From Halomonas dongshanensis (lineage in GTDB: Bacteria > Pseudomonadota > Gammaproteobacteria > Pseudomonadales > Halomonadaceae): DNA of 64,000 nucleotides. The notes under the pieces were generated by a model, which had not been told where the DNA came from, did no database searches, and worked only from the letters and a program-made list of their open reading frames with translations. Below are positions 50,361-60,216 of this stretch, one piece after another (within the stretch, counting starts at the first letter, position 1; every line of letters starts with the position of its first letter). Location of the stretch: the NCBI RefSeq assembly GCF_024790395.1, contig NZ_JAJISC010000002.1, forward strand, positions 662,583-726,582, in the 5' to 3' direction. The translations under genes and the position numbers were made by a program.

Positions 50361-50859
50361 AGAAGGCCGTATCAAAGCGGCGTTCGATTCCGGTGTTTTT
50401 GTATTGAAGCTGTGTGGCGACGTACGCCTGACCCTGTGTGCGACGCTGGATACCCAGGCGCAGCGCCTGGCGGCAACGCCTGGGCTCACGGCCGTAATGA
50501 TCGATCTACGCGAGGCCTCCAACGTCGATTCCACCGCGCTGGGGTTTCTGGCCAAGGTGGCCATGGCGGTGAAAGGGCGTTTGGAGCAGCCACCGACGAT
50601 CATCGTCGATAACCCCGACGTGCGCCAAATGCTCGACGTCATGGGCTTCTCACGTTTTTTTACCCTGCTGAGTGCGCCGCTGGCGCCCTCGGCGGAGCTC
50701 CCCATGGAGGAGCTTCCCGAAGTGCCGGCCGACGAAGAGGGAATGCGCCAGCGTATTCTCGAAGCGCACCGCATCCTCATGCACATCAACGAGCACAACC
50801 GCGAGCAGTTTCAGCCGCTGGTAGAGATGCTCGAGACGCATCAGCACGCACCGAGCTAG
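50350..50859 (+). CDS. STAS domain anti-sigma factor antagonist
   Basis: A 169-residue protein with an N-terminal STAS domain (about residues 1-100) and a C-terminal extension of about 60 residues that is acidic and then helical (RQRILEAHRILMHINEHNREQ). The phosphorylatable serine is likely Ser61 in ASNVDSTALGFLAK. ATG 50350 lies inside the phosphatase gene (11-base overlap), implying coupled translation. No anti-sigma kinase or sigma factor is found in the window, so its output partner is unknown. A strong terminator follows. Confidence 0.87.
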   Translation: MLIEEGRIKAAFDSGVFVLKLCGDVRLTLCATLDTQAQRLAATPGLTAVMIDLREASNVDSTALGFLAKVAMAVKGRLEQPPTIIVDNPDVRQMLDVMGFSRFFTLLSAPLAPSAELPMEELPEVPADEEGMRQRILEAHRILMHINEHNREQFQPLVEMLETHQHAPS

Positions 50860-50909
50860 GTCTAAGACCGCTGCTCTAGGTCATCTCGCCAAATGGAACG
50901 CTATAACGC

Positions 50910-50937
50910 CAAACGCCTCGCTTTTGCGAGGCGTTTG
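50910..50937 (+). terminator. Rho-independent terminator after the STAS gene
   Basis: CAAACGCCTCGC (50910-50921) pairs perfectly with 50926-50937 around a TTTT loop. The convergent tal gene may share it. Confidence 0.85.
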
Positions 50938-50995
50938 CGTTGGTCAGCCACCTAACTTTGGTTACCTGTTCTTTGGTTGCCTGTGGGGCAGACGA

Positions 50996-51931
50996 TCAGT
51001 GGCGCAGTTTGGCGAGCAGCTCTTCGAGCTTGCGTTGGTCGGCCATGAACTTGCGGATCCCCTCGGCGAGCTTGTCGCTGGCCATCTCGTCCTCGTTGAG
51101 CGCCCAGCGAAACTCTGCTTCGGTGAGGGGCTCGGGCGTTGCCTCGCGGGCGGTGGGAGGGGTAAGCACGCGGGTGAGCTCGCCCTCGCGGGAGGCCAAC
51201 TCATCGAGCAGGGCAGGGGAGATGGTCAAGCGATCGCAGCCCGCCAGCGCCTCGATCTCGCCGACGTTTCTGAAGCTTGCGCCCATGACGATGGTGGCGT
51301 AGCCGTGCCCTTTGAGGTGCTCGAAGATGCGCTTCACCGAACGCACGCCGGGGTCGTTGGCACCGCTGAAATCGGCATCGGGCTCGCGCGCTTTGTGCCA
51401 GTCGAGAATGCGCCCGACGAAGGGTGAAATCAGCGTGGCACCGGCGTCGGCGCAGGCCTGGGCCTGGGCGAAGCCGAACAAGAGCGTCAGGTTGGTGCGA
51501 ATGCCCTCGCGTTCGAGCTGGCGCGCGGCTTGAATGCCCTCCCAGGTCGAGGCGATCTTGATCAGGATGCGCTCGGCATCCACACCCTGCTGGGCGTAGC
51601 GTTCGATGAGGCTATGCGCCCGCGCAATGGTGGCATCGGTATCGAAAGAGAGGCGCGCGCTGACCTCGGTAGAGACATAACCCGGCACCAGGTGACTGAT
51701 TTCGGTGCCGAGTTCGACGGCAACGCGGTCGAGTGCCGTATCGACATCGCTGCTCTCGCGGGCGATGCGGCTCATCCGCTCACGGTGATCCTGATGCTGC
51801 GCCGCCTGGAGAATCAGCGAGGGGTTGGTCGTCGCATCTTGTGGGGCGAAACGGCGAATGGTATCGAGATCGCCGGTATCCGCTACCACGGTGGTCATGC
51901 GTTTGAGCTGGGTCAGGTAATCGTTGGCCAT
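50996..51931 (-). CDS. tal: Transaldolase
   Basis: Transaldolase moves dihydroxyacetone units in the pentose phosphate pathway. The ATG at 51931 with AAGGGA in front gives 311 residues, the TalB-type length; the open frame extends 17 codons upstream with no ribosome site. The N-terminal [13 protein letters not shown] and the Schiff-base Lys in [11 protein letters not shown] are diagnostic. It is convergent with the STAS gene and divergent from the efflux gene. Confidence 0.97.
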   Translation of the reverse strand: MANDYLTQLKRMTTVVADTGDLDTIRRFAPQDATTNPSLILQAAQHQDHRERMSRIARESSDVDTALDRVAVELGTEISHLVPGYVSTEVSARLSFDTDATIARAHSLIERYAQQGVDAERILIKIASTWEGIQAARQLEREGIRTNLTLLFGFAQAQACADAGATLISPFVGRILDWHKAREPDADFSGANDPGVRSVKRIFEHLKGHGYATIVMGASFRNVGEIEALAGCDRLTISPALLDELASREGELTRVLTPPTAREATPEPLTEAEFRWALNEDEMASDKLAEGIRKFMADQRKLEELLAKLRH

Positions 51932-52141
51932 GTGCTTCCCTTCGTTTGCGTCGCGCTCTATAGCGGTGGTGTGCGTTGGCATTGTGCATCGTCGTGCCGA
52001 TCACTGTAGCAAGGCTTGGGCGCGCTGGGTATCGTCCTTCGATCTAAGCGCTAGAGCCACCCTGTCTCTTAGACGATTTGGCTGTATGATTAGCTGCCTT
52101 ATCGACCGCTTGCTCTCGCCTCTTTTCAACAGGAGCCCGTT

Positions 52142-53332
52142 TTGAAGCTGACCTCCCGTCAGACGGCGCTGCTCGTCGCCGCCAATACGGCGTTGGCGCC
52201 TTTCGCCATCGATGCCTATTTGCCCGCCATCGAGATAATCTCCGATACGCTCGATACCACCATCCATCGAACGGAACTCTCGATCAGCGTCTTTTTGCTC
52301 GGGTTTGCTTTGGGGCAGCTCTGTTTTGGGCCGCTGTCGGATCGGGTAGGGCGTAAGCCAGTGCTGATGGGAGGGCTCGTGGTGTTCATGCTGGCGAGCC
52401 TGATGATTGCGCAAACCAGCGACCTTTCATCGCTTCTGATCTGGCGCTTCGTGCAGGCGTTGGGCGGAGGAGCTTGCGTGGTCAACTCGGCGGCAATCGT
52501 GCGTGACTGCTTTAGCGGGCGCGAGGCTGCCAAGGTGATGTCGACCATGGCCATGATCATGATGCTGGCGCCGCTGGTGGCACCTATGGTGGGCAGCGGG
52601 CTTTTGTACCTGGCGGGTTGGTGGCTGATCTTCGTTTTCCTGGCGGCCTACGCAGCATTTTTACTCTGGCTGCTGGGCACCAAGCTGCCTGAAACGCGCG
52701 ATATGACACTGCCCGCCGCAACGCCGCGCCAAGTGCTGGGCAACTACGCAAGTATTCTGCGCCATCGCGAGGGGATGGGGTACATCTGCGCCGTTGCCGC
52801 TTCCTTTGCTGGGCTTTTCGCTTTCGTTACGGCCTCTCCCTACGTCTATTTGGAGTACTTCGATATTTCTGCCGCACACTATCCGCTGGTGTTCGGCGTC
52901 AATGTCATCGTCATTGCGCTCTCCAATCGGGTCAATATTCAGCTGCTACGAACGCGTACGCCGCAGCAGAACCTGCGTTTGGGGCTGGCGGTACAGCTCT
53001 GCGCGGGCGCGGGGCTTCTCGGCGTGACGCTCTTGGGGCTTGCAGAGCTGTGGGTAGTCGTAGCGCTGGTGATGGTGTTCACCAGCATGATCGGGCTGAT
53101 TACGCCCAATGCGATGTCGGCGCTGCTCGATCATTTCGGCCATATCAGCGCGACCGCTACGGCGCTGCTCGGCGGCATTCAGTTCACTTGCGGCGCGATT
53201 GCAGGGCTGATGGTCAGTGGCTTCGAGGTGCCGCACTTATGGCCCATGGTGGTGACCATGTTGCTCGCCTCCGTACTTGGCAATATTGGCGTGCGCCAGC
53301 TCACACCGCAAAAGCTCGCTTATGATGAGTAG
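52142..53332 (+). CDS. Bcr/CflA family multidrug efflux MFS transporter
   Basis: A 12-helix major facilitator protein of 396 residues, in the Bcr/CflA drug:H+ antiporter subfamily. The start is TTG at 52142 with AGGAG six bases upstream. Signature residues include IDAYLPAIEII in helix 1, motif A GPLSDRVGRKPVLMGG and the helix 5 stretch MMLAPLVAPMVGSGLL. Substrates in the family include bicyclomycin, sulfonamides and cysteine; none can be assigned here. It overlaps the next start by a few bases. Confidence 0.9.
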   Translation: MKLTSRQTALLVAANTALAPFAIDAYLPAIEIISDTLDTTIHRTELSISVFLLGFALGQLCFGPLSDRVGRKPVLMGGLVVFMLASLMIAQTSDLSSLLIWRFVQALGGGACVVNSAAIVRDCFSGREAAKVMSTMAMIMMLAPLVAPMVGSGLLYLAGWWLIFVFLAAYAAFLLWLLGTKLPETRDMTLPAATPRQVLGNYASILRHREGMGYICAVAASFAGLFAFVTASPYVYLEYFDISAAHYPLVFGVNVIVIALSNRVNIQLLRTRTPQQNLRLGLAVQLCAGAGLLGVTLLGLAELWVVVALVMVFTSMIGLITPNAMSALLDHFGHISATATALLGGIQFTCGAIAGLMVSGFEVPHLWPMVVTMLLASVLGNIGVRQLTPQKLAYDE

Positions 53333-54056
53333 CCTCATGCAGTGGCTAGATATACCCTTATCGACGTGGCTTGGCTGTGCGCTGATTTTGGCGCTGGGCG
53401 CATTCTTGCAGCGGATCACGGGGTTCGGCTTGGCGGTGGTGGGGGCGCCGGTGCTATTGATGCTCGAGCCGCGTCTGGTGCCGGTTCTGCTGGTGCTGTT
53501 CGGTCTTACCGTGTCGCTGATGATGGTGCGCCACTACTGGCGCGAAGTGCGCTTCGAGCATATAGGTCTTGCGTTACTCGGGCGACTGCCGGGAAACGCG
53601 CTAGGGATTTGGCTGCTGCTCGCCGCGCCGATGGTGGTGCTGGAGAAGCTCATCGCCGCCATCGTGCTCTTCGCCGTCTTGGTGACGCTGTGTCGCTTTC
53701 GCCTGGCGGTCAATCGCCTCACCCTGTTTGGGGCCGGTATCCTGTCGGGCATTTTCGGCACCATCGCCGCTATTGGCGGGCCGCCCATTGCGCTATTGCT
53801 GCATGCCATGCCGCCGGATAGCGTGCGCGGCAACCTGGCCGCCTACTTTACGCTCACCTCGCTTTTGACGCTGGTCACCTTGGCGCTGGCCGGTATGGTG
53901 CAGCTGTGGCACTTTCAGGTCGCGCTCACCTTGCTGCCTGCGGTGCTGGCAGGCAGCGCCCTGGCCGATGCCATTGCCCACCGGGTCAATAAGCGCTGGA
54001 TGCAGCGCCTCTCCGTCACCCTCTGTACCTTCGCTGCCCTCATGCTATTGCTGTAA
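53322..54056 (+). CDS. TauE/SafE family permease
   Basis: A 244-residue inner-membrane protein with about seven or eight helices and the two-fold TauE/SafE pattern (GFGLAVVGAPVLLML and GIFGTIAAIGGPPIALLL). The family exports or imports sulfur-containing anions such as sulfite, sulfoacetate or sulfonates, but the substrate is not known here. The start could be 53322, 53325 or 53337; the first two overlap the end of the MFS gene. No strong ribosome site is visible. It may be cotranscribed with the MFS gene. Confidence 0.85.
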   Translation: MMSSLMQWLDIPLSTWLGCALILALGAFLQRITGFGLAVVGAPVLLMLEPRLVPVLLVLFGLTVSLMMVRHYWREVRFEHIGLALLGRLPGNALGIWLLLAAPMVVLEKLIAAIVLFAVLVTLCRFRLAVNRLTLFGAGILSGIFGTIAAIGGPPIALLLHAMPPDSVRGNLAAYFTLTSLLTLVTLALAGMVQLWHFQVALTLLPAVLAGSALADAIAHRVNKRWMQRLSVTLCTFAALMLLL

Positions 54057-54075
54057 TTCGTCGTTCGATTACGCG

Positions 54076-54093
54076 CTGTCATATTTCTGCAAC
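54076..54093 (+). promoter_or_regulatory. Candidate Pho box upstream of pstS
   Basis: CTGTCAT-ATTT-CTGCAAC matches the PhoB box design: the first 7-base repeat is perfect and the second matches at 4 of 7, with a 4-base AT spacer. It lies 98 bases before the pstS start. Confidence 0.65.
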
Positions 54094-54190
54094 GATAGCG
54101 CGGCACACTTCCCTTCGTGAGTGGCCCGAGAGGCCTGTGATACCGGTCGGTGAGCGCTGCCCGGACCTCCAACCAGAAGGGAACAGGACG

Positions 54191-55210
54191 ATGAACGTGA
54201 CAAAGCGTACGCTGGGTGTGGCAGTAGCCGCCGCATTGGCAACGGGTGTTTCGACCGCCGCAATGGCTCGCGATACCCTTCAAATCGCGGGTTCTTCTAC
54301 GGTGCTGCCGTTTGCTAGCATCGTGGCCGAAGAGTTCGGTAACACCTATGCCAACTTCAATACGCCGGTCGTCGGTTCCGGTGGCTCGGGCGGCGGTCTG
54401 CGTCAGTTCTGCCAGGGCGTTGGTGAGAACACCATCGATATCGCCAACGCATCGCGCCCCATCCGCAGCGGTGAAGTCGCCAGCTGTAACGAAAACGGCG
54501 TCAACGAAATTCTTGAAGTGATGTTCGGTTACGACGGCATCGTTTTCGCCTCGCGCATCGACCGTGGTGAGTTTGAACTCACTCCCGAGCACGTCTTCAA
54601 GGCCGCCGCTGCCAAGCTTCCCCAGGATGGTCAACTGGTCGACAACCCTTACACTCGCTGGTCTGAGATCGATGCCAGCCTGCCTGATCAGGAGATCGTG
54701 CTGGTCATTCCAGCCTCCAACCACGGTACGCGTGAAGTCTTCGAAGAGAAGGTGATCCATCCCGGCTGTGAAAGTGTCGCCGAAATCGAAGACGACGCCT
54801 GTAACAACCTGCGCGGTGATGGTCGGATCGTCGAGATTGCCGGTGACTACACCGAAACGTTGGCGCGCCTGGATGCCCAGGCTGATGCCGTGGGCGTCTT
54901 CGGTCTGAGCTTCTACGACCAAAACCGTGACCGTTTGCAGGTGGCGACGGTCGATGGCGTGACGCCAAGCCTTGAAACCATCGGTTCTGGCGAGTACCCG
55001 GTATCGCGTCCGTTGTTCTTCTACGTCAAGGGTGAGCATCTTGACGTCATTCCGGGCCTGGCCGAGTACACCGAGTTCTTCCTCAATGAAATGACCTCTG
55101 GCTACGGCAGTCCCTTGGAGGACGCCGGCCTGATCCCGATGAGCGACGAAGAGCGTTCTGAAGCGATCGAGCAGTTCCAAGCGCGCACCGTGGTAACGCC
55201 CGCTGAGTAA
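54191..55210 (+). CDS. pstS: Phosphate ABC transporter substrate-binding protein
   Basis: Periplasmic phosphate-binding protein of the PstS family. The ATG at 54191, after AAGGGAACAGGACG, gives 339 residues with a signal peptide (cleavage after TAAMA near residue 26). Phosphate-site motifs are AGSSTVLPF near the mature N-terminus and GSGGSGGGLRQF, followed by DIANASRPI. It belongs to the branch found with long PstC and PstA proteins, not the E. coli branch. The gene is preceded by a Pho-box candidate and followed by pstC after 85 bases. Confidence 0.94.
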   Translation: MNVTKRTLGVAVAAALATGVSTAAMARDTLQIAGSSTVLPFASIVAEEFGNTYANFNTPVVGSGGSGGGLRQFCQGVGENTIDIANASRPIRSGEVASCNENGVNEILEVMFGYDGIVFASRIDRGEFELTPEHVFKAAAAKLPQDGQLVDNPYTRWSEIDASLPDQEIVLVIPASNHGTREVFEEKVIHPGCESVAEIEDDACNNLRGDGRIVEIAGDYTETLARLDAQADAVGVFGLSFYDQNRDRLQVATVDGVTPSLETIGSGEYPVSRPLFFYVKGEHLDVIPGLAEYTEFFLNEMTSGYGSPLEDAGLIPMSDEERSEAIEQFQARTVVTPAE

Positions 55211-55295
55211 GACGCCAATTCGCAACTGGCCATTCGCGTCGACATCGCCTGGCGGTGTCGGCGTTTGAACGTAGGAAAGAGTAGGCGGAGAAACG

Positions 55296-56675
55296 ATGAG
55301 CAACCTTGCCCTGTTAGCCTTACTGCTGGTCGTTATGGCGCTGGCTTACCAGCTGGGCCTAACGCGAAGCCGTGCGGTTGCGGCAAATCGCGATGTGCGC
55401 ATGCACTCGCGCCCCGGTTATTACGGCGTGCTGGTGGCCCTGTGGTGTGGGCTACCGGCACTGGCCCTGTTCGTACTCTGGTCGCTGTTGGCCCCACAGC
55501 TGATCGATGCCCTGGTTACCCAACAATTACCTCCTGAGCTTGTGGCGTCGCTAAGCCAGCGGGAGCTCGATGTCTTTCTGCGCCGCGCGGCTACCTTGGC
55601 AGCAGGCGGTAGCGTTGCCGGGGGCGCTAGCCCCGAGGAGCTCACCGCTGCTGCGTATATCAACCGGCTCTCGACCTTGGAGAATTTGATTCTGGTGGCG
55701 CTGATGGCGGTATTTGCCGTGGCGGGGCTTGTCTATGCGCGGCGGCGCATTTCCCCTCGTTTGCGTGCGCGCAATCAGGTCGAGCGGGTGATCACCTTTG
55801 CTTTGGCCAGCAGCTCGGCGATCGCTATTTGCACCACGGTGGGCATCGTGCTCTCGATGCTGGGCGAGGCGATCAAGTTCTTCACCTTCATAAGCCCGGC
55901 GGAGTTCTTCTTCGGCACGACCTGGAATCCGCGCTTTAGCTCATCGGGCTCGTCGGCCCAGGGAGAGTTCGGTCTCTTACCGCTTCTCTGGGGGACGCTA
56001 ATGGTCAGTGCCATCGCGCTACTGGTCGCCATTCCGGTGGGGCTGATGACCGCGATCTACATGGCCGAGTACGCTCCGGCGTGGCTGCGCAACGTGGCCA
56101 AGCCGATCATCGAGATCCTCGCGGGTATTCCTACCATCGTCTACGGCTTTTTCGCTTTGATCGTGATCGGGCCGTTCTTGTCGAGTCTGGGCGATCTCAT
56201 CGGTATCAACATTCGTACCACGAGTGCGCTCACGGCAGGTTTGGTGATGGGGATCATGATCATTCCCTTCGTCTCGTCGCTCTCCGACGACATCATCACT
56301 CAGGTGCCCAAGTCGCTTCGTGACGGCGCCCTGGGGCTCGGCGCCACCAAATCGGAAACGATTCGTCAGGTGGTGTTGCCCGCGGCGCTGCCGGGCATCG
56401 TCGGCGCGTTTTTGCTCGCGGCCAGTCGCGCCATCGGGGAGACCATGATCGTGGTGCTGGCGGCGGGCAACAACCCGGTGCTGCATGCCAACCCTTTCGA
56501 GGCGGTTTCGACCATTACCGTCACCATCGTCAATCAGTTGACCGGCGATATGGACTTCGCCAGCCCCCAGTCGCTGGTGGCCTTTGCGCTGGGGCTGACG
56601 CTCTTCGTGATCACTCTGTGCTTGAACGTCATCGCCCTGGTGGTGGTGCGTAAATATCGCCAGCAATACGAGTAA
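55296..56675 (+). CDS. pstC: Phosphate ABC transporter permease PstC
   Basis: Inner-membrane permease of the phosphate importer. At 459 residues it is longer than E. coli PstC (319); the extra part is an N-terminal region of about 150 residues with two or three added helices (for example ALLLVVMALAYQLG and residues around 45-65). The permease core has the EAA-type loop SRAIGETMIVVLAAG that contacts PstB. The stop is six bases before the pstA start. Confidence 0.93.
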   Translation: MSNLALLALLLVVMALAYQLGLTRSRAVAANRDVRMHSRPGYYGVLVALWCGLPALALFVLWSLLAPQLIDALVTQQLPPELVASLSQRELDVFLRRAATLAAGGSVAGGASPEELTAAAYINRLSTLENLILVALMAVFAVAGLVYARRRISPRLRARNQVERVITFALASSSAIAICTTVGIVLSMLGEAIKFFTFISPAEFFFGTTWNPRFSSSGSSAQGEFGLLPLLWGTLMVSAIALLVAIPVGLMTAIYMAEYAPAWLRNVAKPIIEILAGIPTIVYGFFALIVIGPFLSSLGDLIGINIRTTSALTAGLVMGIMIIPFVSSLSDDIITQVPKSLRDGALGLGATKSETIRQVVLPAALPGIVGAFLLAASRAIGETMIVVLAAGNNPVLHANPFEAVSTITVTIVNQLTGDMDFASPQSLVAFALGLTLFVITLCLNVIALVVVRKYRQQYE

Positions 56676-56681
56676 GCGACC

Positions 56682-58040
56682 ATGTCCATGACCATTGAAC
56701 AGCGTCGACAGCATCGCCTTTCGACGATCGAGAAATCGCTGGCGAGGCGGCATTCTAAAGAGAAGCGCTTTCGCTTCATGGGGTTGGCCGCCATCGTTAC
56801 CGGCATGACCCTGGTCGCCATCCTCTTCGCCAGCATCCTGATGCGCGGCGTGCCGGCTTTCTGGCAGGCGACCTTTACCCTTGAGGTCTACATGGACCCC
56901 GAGGTGATTCAGCTCGACGCCCGCCCAGTGCGCCAAAGCGGCGAGAGCCAAGCCGATTTCGAGACGCGCCTGCAGAGCTGGCAGACTCAGGTGGGCCTGG
57001 TCAACTGGCAGTCGCTTCTGGATAGCGCCCTCGAGCATGCGCTTGGCGAGGAGGTCGAGTCCCGCCAGCTACGCGATCTGCGCGCCTTGATCGCCTCCAA
57101 CGAACGTTTCGCCCTGCGCGACCGTTTCCTCGCCGATCCCAACCTACTTGGGCAGCGCGTTGAAACCAAACTCTTGGCCGATGCCAACGTCGATGTGTGG
57201 CTTAAAGGCAACATCGACCGTAACCTGCCCGACGCACGCCAACAGCTCAGCCCTCAAACCCGTGCGTGGGCCGACCGTCTGTATGCAGAAGGGGTGATCC
57301 AAAACGCTTTCAGCACGTCGCTATTCTTGAATTCGGATTCGCGCAGCTCTGCGGCATCGGCAGGCTTGGCGGGGGCGTTCATGGGGTCGCTGTTCATGAT
57401 GCTGATCGTGATCTTGCTCTCGGTGCCGTTGGGGGTCGCGAGTGCGATCTACCTGGAGGAGTTCGCGCCCAAGAACCGCATCACCGACCTGATCGAGATC
57501 AACATCAATAACCTTGCTGCGGTGCCTTCGATCGTCTTTGGTCTGCTCGGGGCGTCGATCTTCATCGGTTACTTGGGCCTGCCGATTTCGGCCCCGCTGG
57601 TCGGCGGGTTGGTGCTGACGCTAATGACGCTGCCGACCATCATCATCGCCACCCGCGCGTCGCTGCGCTCGATACCGCCCTCGGTACGCCAAGCGGCGCT
57701 GGGTATCGGGGCATCGCGGGTGCAAACGGTCTTTCATCACGTGTTGCCGCTGGCTCTGCCCGGCATTTTGACGGGCTCCATTCTTGGGGTAGCCCAGGCC
57801 CTGGGGGAGACGGCGCCGCTTTTGCTGATCGGCATGAACGCCTTCGTTGCCAACGTGCCGGGCACCCCGTTGGACCAATCCACGGCGCTGCCGGTGCAGA
57901 TCTATTTGTGGCAGGGAAACGAGCTGCGAAACTTCTTCGAGGCGCGTACCTCGGCCGCCATCATCGTGCTGCTGGCACTGATGCTGAGCCTGAACGCGCT
58001 GGCGATCTGGCTGCGTAAAAAATTCGAGACGAGGTGGTAA
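56682..58040 (+). CDS. pstA: Phosphate ABC transporter permease PstA
   Basis: Second permease subunit, 452 residues against 296 in E. coli. The N-terminal 220 residues include a helix near 35-55 and a long soluble insert (about residues 65-220) likely to lie in the periplasm. The C-terminal permease domain shows EEFAPKNRITDLIE, NLAAVPSIVFGLLG and the coupling-loop AQALGETAPLLLIG. pstB begins directly after the stop codon. Confidence 0.93.
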   Translation: MSMTIEQRRQHRLSTIEKSLARRHSKEKRFRFMGLAAIVTGMTLVAILFASILMRGVPAFWQATFTLEVYMDPEVIQLDARPVRQSGESQADFETRLQSWQTQVGLVNWQSLLDSALEHALGEEVESRQLRDLRALIASNERFALRDRFLADPNLLGQRVETKLLADANVDVWLKGNIDRNLPDARQQLSPQTRAWADRLYAEGVIQNAFSTSLFLNSDSRSSAASAGLAGAFMGSLFMMLIVILLSVPLGVASAIYLEEFAPKNRITDLIEININNLAAVPSIVFGLLGASIFIGYLGLPISAPLVGGLVLTLMTLPTIIIATRASLRSIPPSVRQAALGIGASRVQTVFHHVLPLALPGILTGSILGVAQALGETAPLLLIGMNAFVANVPGTPLDQSTALPVQIYLWQGNELRNFFEARTSAAIIVLLALMLSLNALAIWLRKKFETRW

Positions 58041-58880
58041 GTGAATACTTCAGTACAGCCTGCAAGCACGGCCCCGGCAATTAACGTCGGCGGCGGCGAA
58101 ACCCGCACCAGCAAGGCCAAGGAAAAGGTCAAGATGAGCGCCGAGGCGGTCAAGGTGTTCTACGGCAATACTCAGGCGATCAACGGCATCGATCTTGAGA
58201 TCTTCGAAAACGAAGTGCTGGCGTTCATCGGTCCATCGGGCTGCGGCAAGTCGACGTTCCTACGTTGTCTGAACCGCATGAACGATACCATCGACATCTG
58301 CCGCGTCGAGGGGCGTATTACCCTGGATCAGCAGGACATCTACGCCGCTGAGCGTGATGTGGTGCTGCTGCGCGCCCAGGTGGGCATCGTGTTTCAAAAG
58401 CCCAATCCGTTTCCCAAATCGATCTACGAGAACATCGCCTATGGGCCACGTTTGCACGGTCTGGCCAAGCGCAAGGCCGAGCTCGACGACATCGTGGAGA
58501 GTAGCCTGCGCCGCGCCGGGCTATGGGATGAAGTGAAGGACCGTTTGGATCAGCCCGGCACCGGGCTTTCCGGCGGCCAGCAGCAGCGTCTATGCATTGC
58601 GCGCACGGTGGCGGTGAGCCCCGATGTCATTCTCATGGACGAGCCTTGCTCGGCGCTCGACCCGATCGCCACAGCCAAGGTAGAACAGCTGATCGACGAG
58701 CTCAGCGAGAGCTATACCATCGTCATGGTGACGCACAACATGCAGCAGGCGGCGCGCGTTGCCGACCGCACCGCCTTCTTCCATCTGGGGGATCTGGTCG
58801 AGGTCGATACCACCGACCAGATATTCACCAATCCTCAGGATCAGCGCACCCACGACTACATTACCGGACGCTTCGGCTAG
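58041..58880 (+). CDS. pstB: Phosphate ABC transporter ATP-binding protein
   Basis: The ATPase of the phosphate importer, 279 residues. The start is GTG at 58041, directly after the pstA stop, with GAGGTGG just upstream. It has Walker [10 protein letters not shown], the ABC signature LSGGQQQRL, Walker [14 protein letters not shown] and the His switch in [14 protein letters not shown] basic N-terminal extension of about 30 residues precedes the domain. No phoU follows; the next gene is convergent. Confidence 0.97.
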   Translation: MNTSVQPASTAPAINVGGGETRTSKAKEKVKMSAEAVKVFYGNTQAINGIDLEIFENEVLAFIGPSGCGKSTFLRCLNRMNDTIDICRVEGRITLDQQDIYAAERDVVLLRAQVGIVFQKPNPFPKSIYENIAYGPRLHGLAKRKAELDDIVESSLRRAGLWDEVKDRLDQPGTGLSGGQQQRLCIARTVAVSPDVILMDEPCSALDPIATAKVEQLIDELSESYTIVMVTHNMQQAARVADRTAFFHLGDLVEVDTTDQIFTNPQDQRTHDYITGRFG

Positions 58881-58901
58881 TGGTTACGCTGACCCCTTTG
58901 C

Positions 58902-60083
58902 TTAGTCGATGAGCTCTACGCCTACCGCCGTGGCTTCGCCGCCACCGATACAAAGGCTTGCAATGCCACGGCGGCCACCGCGCTGGCGCAGGGCGTGAAT
59001 CAGCGTGGCGATGATGCGTGACCCTGTGGAGCCTACCGGATGCCCCTGCGCGCAGGCGCCGCCGTAGACGTTGACCTTGTCGTGGGAAAGGCCAAGATCG
59101 TCCATCGCCATCAGTGTCACCACGGCAAACGCTTCGTTGATCTCGAACAGATCGACGTCGTCGACGCGCCAGTCAAGGCGTCGCAGCAGCGTTTCGATGG
59201 CACCGACCGGGGCGATGGTGAACTCGCTGGGATGACGCGAGTGGGTGGCGTGGCCGCATAGCCGCGCCAGCGGCTTGGCCCCTACGCGGTTTGCCGCAGC
59301 GTGGCTTGCGAGTATGAGCGCCGAGGCGCCGTCCGAGATAGAGCTTGCATTGGCGGCGGTAATCGTACCCTCTTTGGCGAAGGCCGGGCGCAGCTGCCGA
59401 ATCTTATCGAGCTTGGCCTGAAACGGCTGCTCGTCCTGTTCGACCCGTGTTTCTCCCTGGCGTGAGGTCACCGTGACCGGTGCCATTTCGGCGTCAAGGT
59501 GCCCCGCTTGGGTGGCGGCCATGGCGCGCTCTAGCGAGGCGATGGCGAAGTCGTCCAGCCGCTCGCGAGTATAGCCGCGCTGGGTCGCGATCTCCTGGGC
59601 GAACACGCCCATCAGCTTGCCCGTTTCGGCATCCTCGAGCCCATCGAAGAACATATGATCCTTGAGCTCGCCGTGGCCTAAGCGGTAACCGCCGCGCGCC
59701 TTGGTCAAAATATGCGGGGCGTTGGACATCGACTCCATACCGCCAGCCAGCACGATCTCGGCGCTGCCCGCCTTGATGACGTCGTGGGCCAGCATGGCGG
59801 CTTTCATGCCGGAACCGCACAGCTTGTTGAGCGTCGTGGCGCCCACGCCGTCGGGAATGCCTGCCTGACGCATGGCTTGGCGCGCCGGGCCTTGCTTTAC
59901 CCCACCGGGCAGCACGCAGCCCATGAAGCCTTCGTCGATGGTGTCGGGTGCGATGGCGGCGCGCTCGATGGCCGCTTTGATGGCGACGGCGGCAAGCTCA
60001 GGTGCGCTCACGCTCGAAAGGCTGCCCAGCAGGCCGCCCATGGGCGTGCGGGCGGCGGAAAGGAAAACCACATCGGTACTCAT
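58902..60083 (-). CDS. Acetyl-CoA C-acetyltransferase (thiolase)
   Basis: Thiolase of 393 residues, the usual length for AtoB/PhaA-type biosynthetic or degradative enzymes. ATG at 60083 has GGAG eight bases upstream; the frame is open 14 codons further. The acylated Cys lies in LNKLCGSGMKA (near residue 90), the active His in GGACAQGHPVG, and the second Cys in CIGGG near the C-terminus. It is divergent from the TetR gene (gap 133 bases), and the acyl-CoA synthetase and SDR genes lie beyond, so it probably cleaves or forms acetoacetyl-CoA-like intermediates in that pathway. Confidence 0.92.
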   Translation of the reverse strand: MSTDVVFLSAARTPMGGLLGSLSSVSAPELAAVAIKAAIERAAIAPDTIDEGFMGCVLPGGVKQGPARQAMRQAGIPDGVGATTLNKLCGSGMKAAMLAHDVIKAGSAEIVLAGGMESMSNAPHILTKARGGYRLGHGELKDHMFFDGLEDAETGKLMGVFAQEIATQRGYTRERLDDFAIASLERAMAATQAGHLDAEMAPVTVTSRQGETRVEQDEQPFQAKLDKIRQLRPAFAKEGTITAANASSISDGASALILASHAAANRVGAKPLARLCGHATHSRHPSEFTIAPVGAIETLLRRLDWRVDDVDLFEINEAFAVVTLMAMDDLGLSHDKVNVYGGACAQGHPVGSTGSRIIATLIHALRQRGGRRGIASLCIGGGEATAVGVELID

Positions 60084-60216
60084 TGGCGCTGCTCCATTGG
60101 GTTTTGTCATTATGATGGCAAGCATGCTGGTCTTGGCGTTGGTGCTTACTGCGTTGACCCGCTAGCGTCGCTGTGGTCTGCTCGCTGCTAACCAAGCAAG
60201 CGCTAGTGTGAACTCA

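Noticed and set aside
49167..50859. Direct identification as HsbR/HsbA of the Pseudomonas Gac/HptB pathway
   Set aside because: The receiver lacks the phospho-acceptor Asp and the neighbours are mlaA and tal, not hptB and flagellar genes, so the names were not used.
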